64,000 nt of DNA from an uncultured Chitinophagaceae bacterium (GTDB taxonomy: Bacteria; Bacteroidota; Bacteroidia; Chitinophagales; Chitinophagaceae): assembly GCA_937907395.1 (NCBI GenBank), contig CALCII010000015.1:210046-274045 (forward strand), written 5' to 3'. Positions 43,321 through 51,919 of the stretch are shown here, in pieces. How positions within the stretch are numbered: the first letter of the stretch is position 1; every line of letters starts with the position of its first letter. Both the position numbers and the translations under genes were made by a program. The notes under the pieces were generated by a model that was not told the DNA's origin, did not search any database, and worked only from the letters and a program-made list of their open reading frames with translations.

Positions 43321-45066
43321 ATGGTGTTGCAACGTTCTGTTTGGTTGTGTTTATTACTGCTGCTGACAACTTCTTTGTTTGCACAGAATCCATTGCCACG
43401 CCCCTCTCAGAATAGTGATACGGTACGCAGAGTGGATATTATTAATGCGAACCGTTTTGATTTTAAAACCATTGACTCCACCACCCAACTACAGATACTG
43501 ACAGGTAAAGTACAGATACGGCAAGGTATCACATTATTTACAGCAGACAGCGTTGTCTATAATGAACGAACCAATTTCATGGAGGCATTTGGCAATGTGC
43601 ATATCAATGACGCCGACTCTGTTAACATCTATTCTCAATATCTCCAATATGAAGGCACAAAGAAAATGGCCATCTTTAAAAACAAGGTAAAGCTGAGTGA
43701 TGGCAACAGCACCCTGTTTACTGATGAGATGGAATATGATATGAATGCCAAAGTAGGGAATTATAAAAATGGTGGTCGCATTGAAAGCAAACAAACAACG
43801 CTGTACAGCAAGCAAGGATTTTATTATGCCGATATAAAAGATGTGTATTTCATTGGCGCAGTAAAAATGAGCGATCCGGAAGTGGCACTGGCCAGTGATT
43901 CCTTATTGTATAACACCGGAAATCAGGTTGCCACTTTTATTGCCCCTACTACAATTAAGACAGGCAATTCCATCATTAATACAAAAGAAGGTTATTATGA
44001 CCTGAAACTGAAGAAAGCAAAATTTGGTAAACGGGCACGTATGCAGGACAGCACATCTGTAATGGTTGCAGATGATTTTGCTTTTGATGACAAAACAGGT
44101 TACGGCGAAGCAAAAGGCAATATACAATACAAAGACACCGCCCAGGGATTTCTTCTCTTCAGCAACAGGGCTTTCTTTAACAGGGAGAAAAAGAATTTTC
44201 TTGCAACAGAGAAACCGGTTATGGTTATTGTAAAAGATAACGATTCTGTTTATGTTGCAGCAGATACCATATTCTCCGGCCTGATGCGTGATCTTCCCGG
44301 TTTCAGGCAAGGCTATATACATGCATTTGATACAACAAATCAGAAACAGGCAGTTGCAACTTCTGTTCCTGTTAATAAAAAAGATTCTTTAAAAATCATT
44401 GTAAAGGAACCAGTGAAAACAGGAACCGATTCATCACGAGTTACCATTACAACCGATTCTGTTCAAACAAAAATCAGGCCTCAGTCAGAAACAGATACGC
44501 TACGTTTTATTACTGCATTCAGACATGTAAGAATCTACAATGATTCCTTACAAGCTGTTGCAGATAGTGTGTTCTATTCTGGTGTTGATAGTGTATTTCA
44601 GATGTACTATGACCCTATCGCATGGAGCAAAGGAAGCCAGGTAACGGGCGATACTATTTTTGTTTATACAAAAAACAGGAAACCGGAGCGTTTGTATGTA
44701 TTTGAAAATGCAATGATGATCCAGAATGTTTCTGCAACAAACGAATTCTTCAACCAGGTAAGAGGAAGAACGATCACCGGTTATTTTGTTGACGGCGAAA
44801 TTGATTATGTAAGAGCCAAGGGCACATCGGAGAGCATCTATTATGCAATAGATAATGACAGTGCGTATGTAGGAATGAATCGTACAACTGCCGACATGAT
44901 TGATCTGCATTTCAATAAACGTACGGTTAAAAAAGTGAAGTTTACACGATCTGTAAAAGGTACTACCTACCCCATCCGCAAATTACCGGAGGATCAAAAA
45001 AAATTACCTGGATTTCAATGGCTGGAAGATAAACGTCCAAAATCTAAACTGGAGCTTTTCCTCTGA
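43321..45066 (+). CDS. OstA-like (LptA-type) protein
   Basis: 581 residues with a signal peptide ending SLFAQ. The OstA/LptA beta-taco repeats begin at ILTGKVQIRQGITLFTADSVVYNERTNFMEAFGNVHIN (about 58-100). They continue through repeated xADSVxY and xGNxxI units to about 330, with a second block at about 390-520 separated by a Ser/Thr/Lys linker. It should bridge lipopolysaccharide through the periplasm to LptD. It follows the MCE gene by eight bases, so it is in the same operon. Confidence 0.9.
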   Translation: MVLQRSVWLCLLLLLTTSLFAQNPLPRPSQNSDTVRRVDIINANRFDFKTIDSTTQLQILTGKVQIRQGITLFTADSVVYNERTNFMEAFGNVHINDADSVNIYSQYLQYEGTKKMAIFKNKVKLSDGNSTLFTDEMEYDMNAKVGNYKNGGRIESKQTTLYSKQGFYYADIKDVYFIGAVKMSDPEVALASDSLLYNTGNQVATFIAPTTIKTGNSIINTKEGYYDLKLKKAKFGKRARMQDSTSVMVADDFAFDDKTGYGEAKGNIQYKDTAQGFLLFSNRAFFNREKKNFLATEKPVMVIVKDNDSVYVAADTIFSGLMRDLPGFRQGYIHAFDTTNQKQAVATSVPVNKKDSLKIIVKEPVKTGTDSSRVTITTDSVQTKIRPQSETDTLRFITAFRHVRIYNDSLQAVADSVFYSGVDSVFQMYYDPIAWSKGSQVTGDTIFVYTKNRKPERLYVFENAMMIQNVSATNEFFNQVRGRTITGYFVDGEIDYVRAKGTSESIYYAIDNDSAYVGMNRTTADMIDLHFNKRTVKKVKFTRSVKGTTYPIRKLPEDQKKLPGFQWLEDKRPKSKLELFL

Positions 45067-45109
45067 TAGTACGGCAGCCTGTTTCTTATTTCTGCAGTAT
45101 CTTCACAGC

Positions 45110-46282
45110 ATGCCATTCACATTTCTGAAAAAATCATTTCTGTCGCCCTTACTTGAGTTTATTCATGATAGCCGGGCAATGGGTATTGCAATTGTTTCAG
45201 CTACTGTTCTTTCGCTGGTAATTACAAATACCGGCTGGGGAACCGATTATCTTTCGTTCTGGAATACCAGTTTTGACACAGGACATTATCTCCCTCATTC
45301 ACTGTTGCATTGGATCAATGATGGATTGATGGCACTCTTCTTTTTTCTCGCCGGAATGGAAATCAAAAGAGAACTGATGATTGGTGAGCTTTCCTCACTT
45401 AAGAAATCAATCATGCCCGTAATGGGTGCATTAGGAGGCATGGTTGTTCCGGCTTTGTTATTTTCAATACTCAATTCTGGTACAGTGTATTCGAATGGAT
45501 GGGGTGTTCCTATGGCTACAGATATTGCATTCTCGCTGGGCATAGCTTCTTTGCTGGGTAAACGTGTTCCTGTGGCTTTAAAAATATTTCTCACAGCCCT
45601 TGCCATCATAGATGACTTGGGTGCAATAGTTGCCATAGCGGCCTTTTATACCAATGAAATTCATCTTATCTATTTGTTCATTGGCACTGGAATTATGATC
45701 TTGCTTTCTGTTTGGAACTACCTGAAACTTCCCTTTGGTATCTGGAATTTTGCAGCGGGGATTGCACTCTGGTTTTGCTTTTTCAATTCAGGTGTTCACG
45801 CTACAGTTGCAGGCGTGTTGTTTGCTTTTACGATACCAATGAACAGGCTTTCCGATATAGAACATGCCATTCATAACTATGTGAACTTTTTAATTGTCCC
45901 GCTCTTTGTTTTGGCAAATACAGCCATCCTGATTCCAGCAGGAATTATCCATCAGTTAAACACTACATTAAGTCTGGGCATCATGCTTGGCCTTGTGATA
46001 GGAAAACCAATCGGAATTCTTTTATTCTGTTGGTTAACTGTTCAATTAAAATTTGGAGAATTAACGAAAGGACTGAACTGGAAACACATGACAGGGCTTG
46101 GTTTACTGGCGGGTATTGGATTTACCATGAGTATTTTTATTGCACTGCTCGCCTTCTCAGACCCCACCATACAAGACATTAGTAAAATGGCTGTAATGCT
46201 TGCCACTTTACTGGCAATTATTTTATCGTTTGTATGGTTTAAATTTTTCACAAAAGGAACTGCCCCCGAAACGTTGGCATAG
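45110..46282 (+). CDS. nhaA: Na+/H+ antiporter NhaA
   Basis: 390 residues and about 12 membrane segments. Family motifs are FFFLAGMEIKRELMIGEL near 75-92, MATDIAFSLGIASLLGKRVP near 133-152, the ion-binding pair in LAIIDDLGAIVAIA near 168-181, and GIGFTMSIFIALLAF near 337. It exchanges cytoplasmic Na+ for external H+. Confidence 0.97.
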   Translation: MPFTFLKKSFLSPLLEFIHDSRAMGIAIVSATVLSLVITNTGWGTDYLSFWNTSFDTGHYLPHSLLHWINDGLMALFFFLAGMEIKRELMIGELSSLKKSIMPVMGALGGMVVPALLFSILNSGTVYSNGWGVPMATDIAFSLGIASLLGKRVPVALKIFLTALAIIDDLGAIVAIAAFYTNEIHLIYLFIGTGIMILLSVWNYLKLPFGIWNFAAGIALWFCFFNSGVHATVAGVLFAFTIPMNRLSDIEHAIHNYVNFLIVPLFVLANTAILIPAGIIHQLNTTLSLGIMLGLVIGKPIGILLFCWLTVQLKFGELTKGLNWKHMTGLGLLAGIGFTMSIFIALLAFSDPTIQDISKMAVMLATLLAIILSFVWFKFFTKGTAPETLA

Positions 46283-46301
46283 TTTTCGGTAAGGGATCTG
46301 T

Positions 46302-46775
46302 ATGGCAAAAAGAAACCTTATTCCGATCATCATCATTGTATTTTCATTCATTACTTCAGAAAGTAAGGCGCAATCCTATCAACATCAATTGGGTGTACGA
46401 ATGGGTAGTTATGACCAGGCTCTTTCCACAGGCTTTACTTACCGTTATTTTTTTAAGGAAGATAAAGCGATAGAAGCTATCATTGACCTGAACAAACCGG
46501 CCTCTTTTGGAGTACTGTATGAAGAATTCAAACCACTGCAGGTAACCGATGGATTGAAATGGTTTTATGGAGCAGGTGGTTTTGCTTCTATTAAGGGGCA
46601 TGAGTTGTTAGGTATTACAGGAATTCTGGGGCTTGATTACCAATTTGCAGGTGACCTTCCGTTGAATGTTTCTGTTGACTGGAAACCTGAGTTGAACCTG
46701 ATTGATTATGTGGGATTCAGAGGCTCTACTGTTGGTGTATCGTTGCGGCTTGGGTTTGCAGGAACAAAGAAGTAA
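46302..46775 (+). CDS. Small outer-membrane beta-barrel-like protein
   Basis: 157 residues with a signal peptide ending SKAQ. Alternating amphipathic strands (HQLGVRMGSYDQALSTGFTYRYFF; GLKWFYGAGGFASIKG; LNVSVDWKPELNLI; GVSLRLGFAG) suggest an eight-stranded barrel. No specific family recognised; function unknown. Confidence 0.78.
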   Translation: MAKRNLIPIIIIVFSFITSESKAQSYQHQLGVRMGSYDQALSTGFTYRYFFKEDKAIEAIIDLNKPASFGVLYEEFKPLQVTDGLKWFYGAGGFASIKGHELLGITGILGLDYQFAGDLPLNVSVDWKPELNLIDYVGFRGSTVGVSLRLGFAGTKK

Positions 46776-46844
46776 GTAACAGGAAAGAATAAGTTGTGGG
46801 ATAAGATCATTCCTTTTAGTTGATTCTGTTTGTAACTTCAGGAT

Positions 46845-48356
46845 ATGAAAATCTTATCTGCCCAACAGATAAAAGAATGGGACCAGTTTACCATTCAAAA
46901 CGAACCCATTACATCCCTTCAGCTAATGGAACGTGCTGCCGGCAATTGCGTTGATTGGCTGGTGAACAACGACTGGCTGAACCATACATTTCACATTTTT
47001 TGTGGCAAAGGAAATAATGGTGGTGATGGATTGGCCATTGCCCGCCTCCTGTTAAACAAAGGAGCAATCGTAAATACTTACATATTGGAACATGGGCATA
47101 AGGGCTCAGACGAATTCCAACAGAACCTGCATGCACTTCATTCGTTTACCACAAGCATTCATTTTATACAGTCTTCAGATTTTTTTCCCTTGCTGAATGC
47201 CTCAGATGTTGTGATTGATGCACTGTATGGCATTGGACTGAACAGGCCTATAGAAGGCACCGAAGCACAACTGATATCCTACATAAATCAAACGGGAGCT
47301 ACAGTAATCTCAATCGATATACCGAGTGGGATGTTTGCAGATGCTTCCAGTAAAGAGCAGATAGTTGTAAGAGCACAACATACCCTAACGTTTCAATGTT
47401 TGAAACCCTGTTTCCTTGTTGATGAAAATGCAGAATACTTTGGAAAGGTTCATGTGCTGGATATTGGTTTACATGAGGATTTCCTGAAAATTGTTCCTGC
47501 GCAGTATGAACTGACAGATCCTTCTATTATCAGATCCATTTACAAGCCAAGAAATGATTTCGCACATAAAGGTAAATTCGGCCATGCATTACTGTTAGTC
47601 GGAAGCTCCGGTAAAATGGGTGCGGCTGTTTTATGTGCCGAAGCCTGTTTGCGAAGCGGCACCGGGTTACTCACCTGTCGTATTCCAGCTGAAGCAAGAA
47701 ACATAATGCAGATATCTGTTCCGGAAGCAATGGTTGATACAGACCCCAATCCGGATTATATCACAACCGTTCCCGGTGAATTATTACGCTATGCAGCTAT
47801 CGGAATCGGGCCCGGGCTGGGTTTGCAGGAACCAACTGCAGCATTACTTATTCAGTTGTTGAAAACCGCTGATCAGCCAATGGTACTTGATGCCGATGCA
47901 TTAAATATTCTGTCGATCAAACAAAACCTGGATCAAATTATTCCTTCAGGTTCAATCCTCACTCCTCACCCTAAAGAGCTGGCAAGGCTGTTCGGAAAAT
48001 CGGCCAATGCATTTGAGCGCATAAAACTCGTTTCAGAAAAAGCTATTGAATTGAATTGTGTGATAATCTTAAAAGGCCATCGCACATTGATTGCAGCTCC
48101 GGATGGCACTTTGTTCTTTAACCCAACCGGCAACTCCGGTATGGCAAAAGGAGGAAGTGGAGATGCACTTACCGGAATACTGACCGGGCTGCTGGCGCAG
48201 GGATACGATGCAAAGGAAGCAGCTGTATTGGGAGTATATATACATGGACTGGCAGGTGATATGGCCATTCAAACACAATCCAGAGAATCATTAATAACAA
48301 GAGACCTGATTCAGCAAATTGGTAATGCGTTTCGTTTCATATCAGAACTCCATTAA
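46845..48356 (+). CDS. nnr: Bifunctional NAD(P)H-hydrate epimerase/dehydratase
   Basis: 503 residues, a fusion of both repair activities. The N-terminal YjeF_N epimerase (about 1-215) contains FCGKGNNGGDGLAIARLL and VIDALYGIGLNRPIEG. The C-terminal ADP-dependent dehydratase (about 225-500) contains ALLLVGSSGKMGAAVL, GPGLG and NPTGNSGMAKGGSGDALTGIL. It repairs hydrated NAD(P)H. Its last four bases overlap the end of the convergent membrane protein gene. Confidence 0.96.
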   Translation: MKILSAQQIKEWDQFTIQNEPITSLQLMERAAGNCVDWLVNNDWLNHTFHIFCGKGNNGGDGLAIARLLLNKGAIVNTYILEHGHKGSDEFQQNLHALHSFTTSIHFIQSSDFFPLLNASDVVIDALYGIGLNRPIEGTEAQLISYINQTGATVISIDIPSGMFADASSKEQIVVRAQHTLTFQCLKPCFLVDENAEYFGKVHVLDIGLHEDFLKIVPAQYELTDPSIIRSIYKPRNDFAHKGKFGHALLLVGSSGKMGAAVLCAEACLRSGTGLLTCRIPAEARNIMQISVPEAMVDTDPNPDYITTVPGELLRYAAIGIGPGLGLQEPTAALLIQLLKTADQPMVLDADALNILSIKQNLDQIIPSGSILTPHPKELARLFGKSANAFERIKLVSEKAIELNCVIILKGHRTLIAAPDGTLFFNPTGNSGMAKGGSGDALTGILTGLLAQGYDAKEAAVLGVYIHGLAGDMAIQTQSRESLITRDLIQQIGNAFRFISELH

Positions 48357-50227
48357 CGTGCTGTGCGCCACAATTCAATTTTCAACTGGTCTACTCTGAA
48401 ATCTGCCCCGGCCGGGTTCCATGGGTAAGCACGTATTCTTTCTGTTCCTTTAAAATCATCCGGCAATTTTACAAAGAAAGATACCTCCTGCCACTTGAGT
48501 TGTTCGCCATACCACAGTTGATAACCTTCTGCCGGTTTAATTTTATTCTGAATACGTATTGTAAGCCATTTCAGCAATTCATCTCCACGTCTTAACTCGG
48601 CCACAATCCTCCCCATGTTGTAAATATTGGGATTAAACAAAGAATAACATTGTGCAGATATTTTCAAATAATCACCCTTGAAAACTTCTATCCCCCCCAA
48701 TCCTATTTCAATCCCCCCGTTATAATCTTTTCCCGGAACCATAGCAGAAGAATAGTTCCCTTCAAATTTCAGTACGGAATCACGTACAAACTCAGATGGT
48801 TGTTCAAAATTATCGATGGCCAGTTGTTTAATAAAAATCAGGTTCTTACGCTTCGGCTGCACTTCATCGTTATCAAAAGCAACAAGATCATTATAATCAA
48901 AGTCCCATTTGTACATCCGCCTTAAATAAAATGTACGGGTGGCATCATCTGAGTAGTACTTCCCGTTCTCGATCTGCCAGGTTTGAAATACATTATGTGT
49001 GATACAAAAGGCATAAAACACAAAAAGCAAAACAGTCGTCCAACTTCGTTTAACTATCTCATGTATCACTGCTGCCAGTGGTACTGCCAGGTAGCCATAT
49101 GTTTCCACCATAGGGCGTGATCCATATCCGTTGGTGTACTGCCAGCACCACCAGCTGTAAATAATATAGATATGTAATGGCAGTATAACAGAAATAATCA
49201 ACCGAAACGGATGTTTGTGTTTCCACAGAAAATAAATACCCGGAAATACCAACCACATAACCGTGGTATAACTGAGCCATCCGTTTTTATAACCAAACAT
49301 TCCGTCGATAATTCTGGGCTTCAGGAAATCAAAATGCTCACCTGGGTAACTATCATAGAGCCAGTGCCCTGACATTGCTTTCCAATAGATAAACTGTGGC
49401 AGAGGTACCAGTATTATTGTAATAGCAGCGGCAAATAGGTATTTCCATTTCTGAATGAAAAACAAGCGAATACTCTCTGCATTTTTTAACTGATGCAAAC
49501 CATACAAAAGAGGGATCAGTAAAGAAATGATTTCGGAAGGCCTGATCAGGGTGATCATCCCGAATGAAAGACCTAATGAAACAGCATTTGTCCAACCCGG
49601 TTTTTCAAAAAACAAAATTGTTGAATACACAAGCAACGAATACCAGAAAAACAAGTAGGCATGAGACATCCCAATATTCAAAGAAGTAAAATAATACAGG
49701 TTTGTTGCGAAATACACAGCAAGTAATGTAAGGAACACAACAACAGTACTATACCATTTAGCCAGTGCTTTGCTGATGAAATACAATCCCAGGAAAACAT
49801 AAAATAATACGCTGAAAAAAACGGCTAATACATAAGGAAATTCAAATCCTCCGGCACTGCCTCCGGTTAACTTTTGATAAGTATGCGCAATAAAAAAGAA
49901 AGGGCTTTGCATCACAGCAATCCCCATTGTATACTTAATCACCCGGTTACCGTTAGGTGCGTCCGACGCTTCTGTAATTCGTTTCTCTATCCCTCTTGGA
50001 GCCGCAGTGGTACCATGTATCCGGTTTCTGGCTTCATAGGTAACATCTAAGGTTTTTAAATCCTTATAAATAAATGTGGCAGGCAGGTAACTATAATAAC
50101 CCCAGTTATCGCCTCCTTCCAATGCAGATTTCTTCCATACGTTATAAAATAAATAACTGCCGGCGAAACTCAACAGAACCAATAAAAAAAAGATCCGCAT
50201 CAAAAACGGACCGCCTTTTTGAAACAT
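48353..50227 (-). CDS. Multi-pass membrane protein, GT-C glycosyltransferase-like
   Basis: 624 residues from the ATG at 50227; the TTG at 50248 is an alternative, and ATG 50200 gives a more compact start. About ten or eleven membrane helices span residues 10-430, with a first loop containing GDNWGYYSYLPATFIYKDL and aromatic-rich loops. This resembles GT-C enzymes that use lipid-linked sugars. The last 170 residues form a soluble beta-rich domain (YNGGIEIGLGGIEVFKGDYLKISAQ). No closely named family recognised; the glycosyltransferase assignment is a guess. Confidence 0.75.
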   Translation of the reverse strand: MFQKGGPFLMRIFFLLVLLSFAGSYLFYNVWKKSALEGGDNWGYYSYLPATFIYKDLKTLDVTYEARNRIHGTTAAPRGIEKRITEASDAPNGNRVIKYTMGIAVMQSPFFFIAHTYQKLTGGSAGGFEFPYVLAVFFSVLFYVFLGLYFISKALAKWYSTVVVFLTLLAVYFATNLYYFTSLNIGMSHAYLFFWYSLLVYSTILFFEKPGWTNAVSLGLSFGMITLIRPSEIISLLIPLLYGLHQLKNAESIRLFFIQKWKYLFAAAITIILVPLPQFIYWKAMSGHWLYDSYPGEHFDFLKPRIIDGMFGYKNGWLSYTTVMWLVFPGIYFLWKHKHPFRLIISVILPLHIYIIYSWWCWQYTNGYGSRPMVETYGYLAVPLAAVIHEIVKRSWTTVLLFVFYAFCITHNVFQTWQIENGKYYSDDATRTFYLRRMYKWDFDYNDLVAFDNDEVQPKRKNLIFIKQLAIDNFEQPSEFVRDSVLKFEGNYSSAMVPGKDYNGGIEIGLGGIEVFKGDYLKISAQCYSLFNPNIYNMGRIVAELRRGDELLKWLTIRIQNKIKPAEGYQLWYGEQLKWQEVSFFVKLPDDFKGTERIRAYPWNPAGADFRVDQLKIELWRTAR

Positions 50228-50375
50228 AGCAGCAAGATAATAAAACAACAGAATTCTACAGGAAGAGCATTCACAATTCTGTATGCATCAATTCGCCCAA
50301 ATTCTGTTAATTCAAAAAGCAGCTGATTATTCAATTAGCACATGTGTTTAAATTTACAGCTAACGATTCACCAAC

Positions 50376-51218
50376 ATGTATTTGAAATTGATTTTTATCG
50401 GTCTGCTGTTATTGTTTCATCTTCCTTTGTTTGCTCAAACGGGTCTTTCAAATGAAACAGGTAATACCTCAGTTTCAATCCGTTTTCCCACAGCTACCAC
50501 ACAAGCCCATTATCATTCTTATGTACATATCAATGCTCAGGGAACAGTAAACGGATATGACCAATCTTTACTCTTGTTTTCCGGCACCATAAAAAATAAC
50601 AAGCTACATGGTCAATGGAGAAGCTGGTACAAAAATGGGAAGCTGCTCGATTCCGGTTTCTTAACGAAAGGTGTTCCGGATGGTGTTTGGAAAAGATGGA
50701 ATGACCAGGGGAAACTGGTTGCTGTGAGAACCTACAATGCAGACTTATTGTACCGCATCTGGCAGGACCTGTCTTTGAATCATCCCCGCATCAGCAGGTT
50801 TGCATTAACCGAACGGTATAAGAAAGAAGGTAATGGCGTATATCGATTTTTCACAACAGCTTATTCATTTCCTGGAGCGGAAAATCATCTCCCTTCTTCC
50901 ATGGAAGAAGCAGTTTTATACAACGTATTATTGAAAGGCCCATATCATCCGTTATTTATGGAATGTTTGCATCATGGATTTTATGCAAACTATTTCGACA
51001 ATGGTTCTGTGAAAGACTCCGGATATTACAAATACGGATTAAAAAATGGTATCTGGGTCCATAAAGAAACTCCCGAGGGCAGCTATGCAAAAGGAGCATA
51101 CAAACACGGACTCAGATACCATGAATGGAAAATATATACTTCTGACAACAGGCTTGCAGAAATTATTTTCTACAATGCAGACGGCAAAGAAGTAAGACGA
51201 AAAAAAATGAAATTTTAA
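50376..51218 (+). CDS. Secreted MORN/YwqK-type repeat protein
   Basis: 280 residues with a signal peptide ending LFAQ. Repeats of the MORN_2 type are visible: FSGTIKNNKLHGQWRSWYKNGKLLDSG, GVPDGVWKRWNDQGKL, and later FDNGSVKDSGYYKYGLKNGIWVHKETP and HGLRYHEWKIYTSDNRLAEI. Such proteins are often labelled antitoxin-like, but nothing here supports a toxin-antitoxin role. Converges with the duplicated lipoprotein gene. Confidence 0.82.
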   Translation: MYLKLIFIGLLLLFHLPLFAQTGLSNETGNTSVSIRFPTATTQAHYHSYVHINAQGTVNGYDQSLLLFSGTIKNNKLHGQWRSWYKNGKLLDSGFLTKGVPDGVWKRWNDQGKLVAVRTYNADLLYRIWQDLSLNHPRISRFALTERYKKEGNGVYRFFTTAYSFPGAENHLPSSMEEAVLYNVLLKGPYHPLFMECLHHGFYANYFDNGSVKDSGYYKYGLKNGIWVHKETPEGSYAKGAYKHGLRYHEWKIYTSDNRLAEIIFYNADGKEVRRKKMKF

Positions 51219-51219
51219 A

Positions 51220-51711
51220 TTACTGTTGTTTCTTTTTATCGGCTTCCTGTACCATGAATGTAGCATCCATGTGGATCATTGAATCAACAGATATTTTGCG
51301 ATCCTTTGCCTTTTGAGTAATGGCTTCCATCCACGCTTTATCGCTACGGATACCTGCTTCAAAATCTTTTACACGCTCTTCAAAGCTTTTAACAGGAACA
51401 TTAGGATCAACTGCCGGGGCTGCAGTTTGATTGGTATCATTTTTATGTTTGCCATCCTGTTCGTCTACTAACCAGGATGCATCAATGTGAATCATTGAAT
51501 CGAGAGAAATATTTTTTTCTTTTGCTTTTTTCTCAACAGCTGCAAGCCATTCAGGATTATTACGGATAGCCGCTTCAGCATCTTTCACACGCTCCTCAAC
51601 TGATTTTTCTATTTTCACCTCATTACCTTCATCATCTTTTGCGTCATTACATGCCCAAAATCCTGTACTGGCAAAAACGATTGAAAATACAACCCATAAT
51701 TTCTTATTCAT
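51220..51711 (-). CDS. Lipoprotein with internal 48-residue duplication
   Basis: 163 residues. Lipobox STGFWAC with the acylated Cys at 21. Residues 39-86 and 111-158 are two copies of one helical unit with the pattern EERVKDxEAxIRxxxxW...KAKxxxISxDSMIHxDAxxxVxExD, joined by a Thr/Asn/Ala/Pro linker. No known family recognised. A good -7 promoter box lies upstream. Confidence 0.82.
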   Translation of the reverse strand: MNKKLWVVFSIVFASTGFWACNDAKDDEGNEVKIEKSVEERVKDAEAAIRNNPEWLAAVEKKAKEKNISLDSMIHIDASWLVDEQDGKHKNDTNQTAAPAVDPNVPVKSFEERVKDFEAGIRSDKAWMEAITQKAKDRKISVDSMIHMDATFMVQEADKKKQQ

Positions 51712-51733
51712 GTTACTGATTTTAAAAGATTTG

Positions 51734-51741
51734 CAAAGGTA
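51734..51741 (-). promoter_or_regulatory. -7 box of the duplicated lipoprotein gene
   Basis: Minus strand TACCTTTG, an exact match to TAnnTTTG, 22 bases before the ATG at 51711. Confidence 0.5.
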
Positions 51742-51873
51742 ACCACGATCAGGATAATTTCCACAGCCGAAATAATATTTTTTTACAAGAATATAAATTT
51801 CAGTCCTCTAAAAAAACGAACGTTTTTCTTTCCCCTGAGCAGCTGATTTCCGTAAATTTAGGCCCCTTTCCCC

Positions 51874-51881
51874 TATCTTTG
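51874..51881 (+). promoter_or_regulatory. -7 box of hppA
   Basis: TATCTTTG, an exact TAnnTTTG match, 38 bases before the hppA ATG. The -33 element is not clear. Confidence 0.5.
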
Positions 51882-51919
51882 CCGCCTTCAAAATTCAACA
51901 ATCAAGAATAAATAAGCTT

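Noticed and set aside
50376..51218. Toxin-antitoxin locus suggested by the MORN/YwqK-type protein
   Set aside because: Secreted protein with no toxin gene beside it; the antitoxin label for this family is not supported here.
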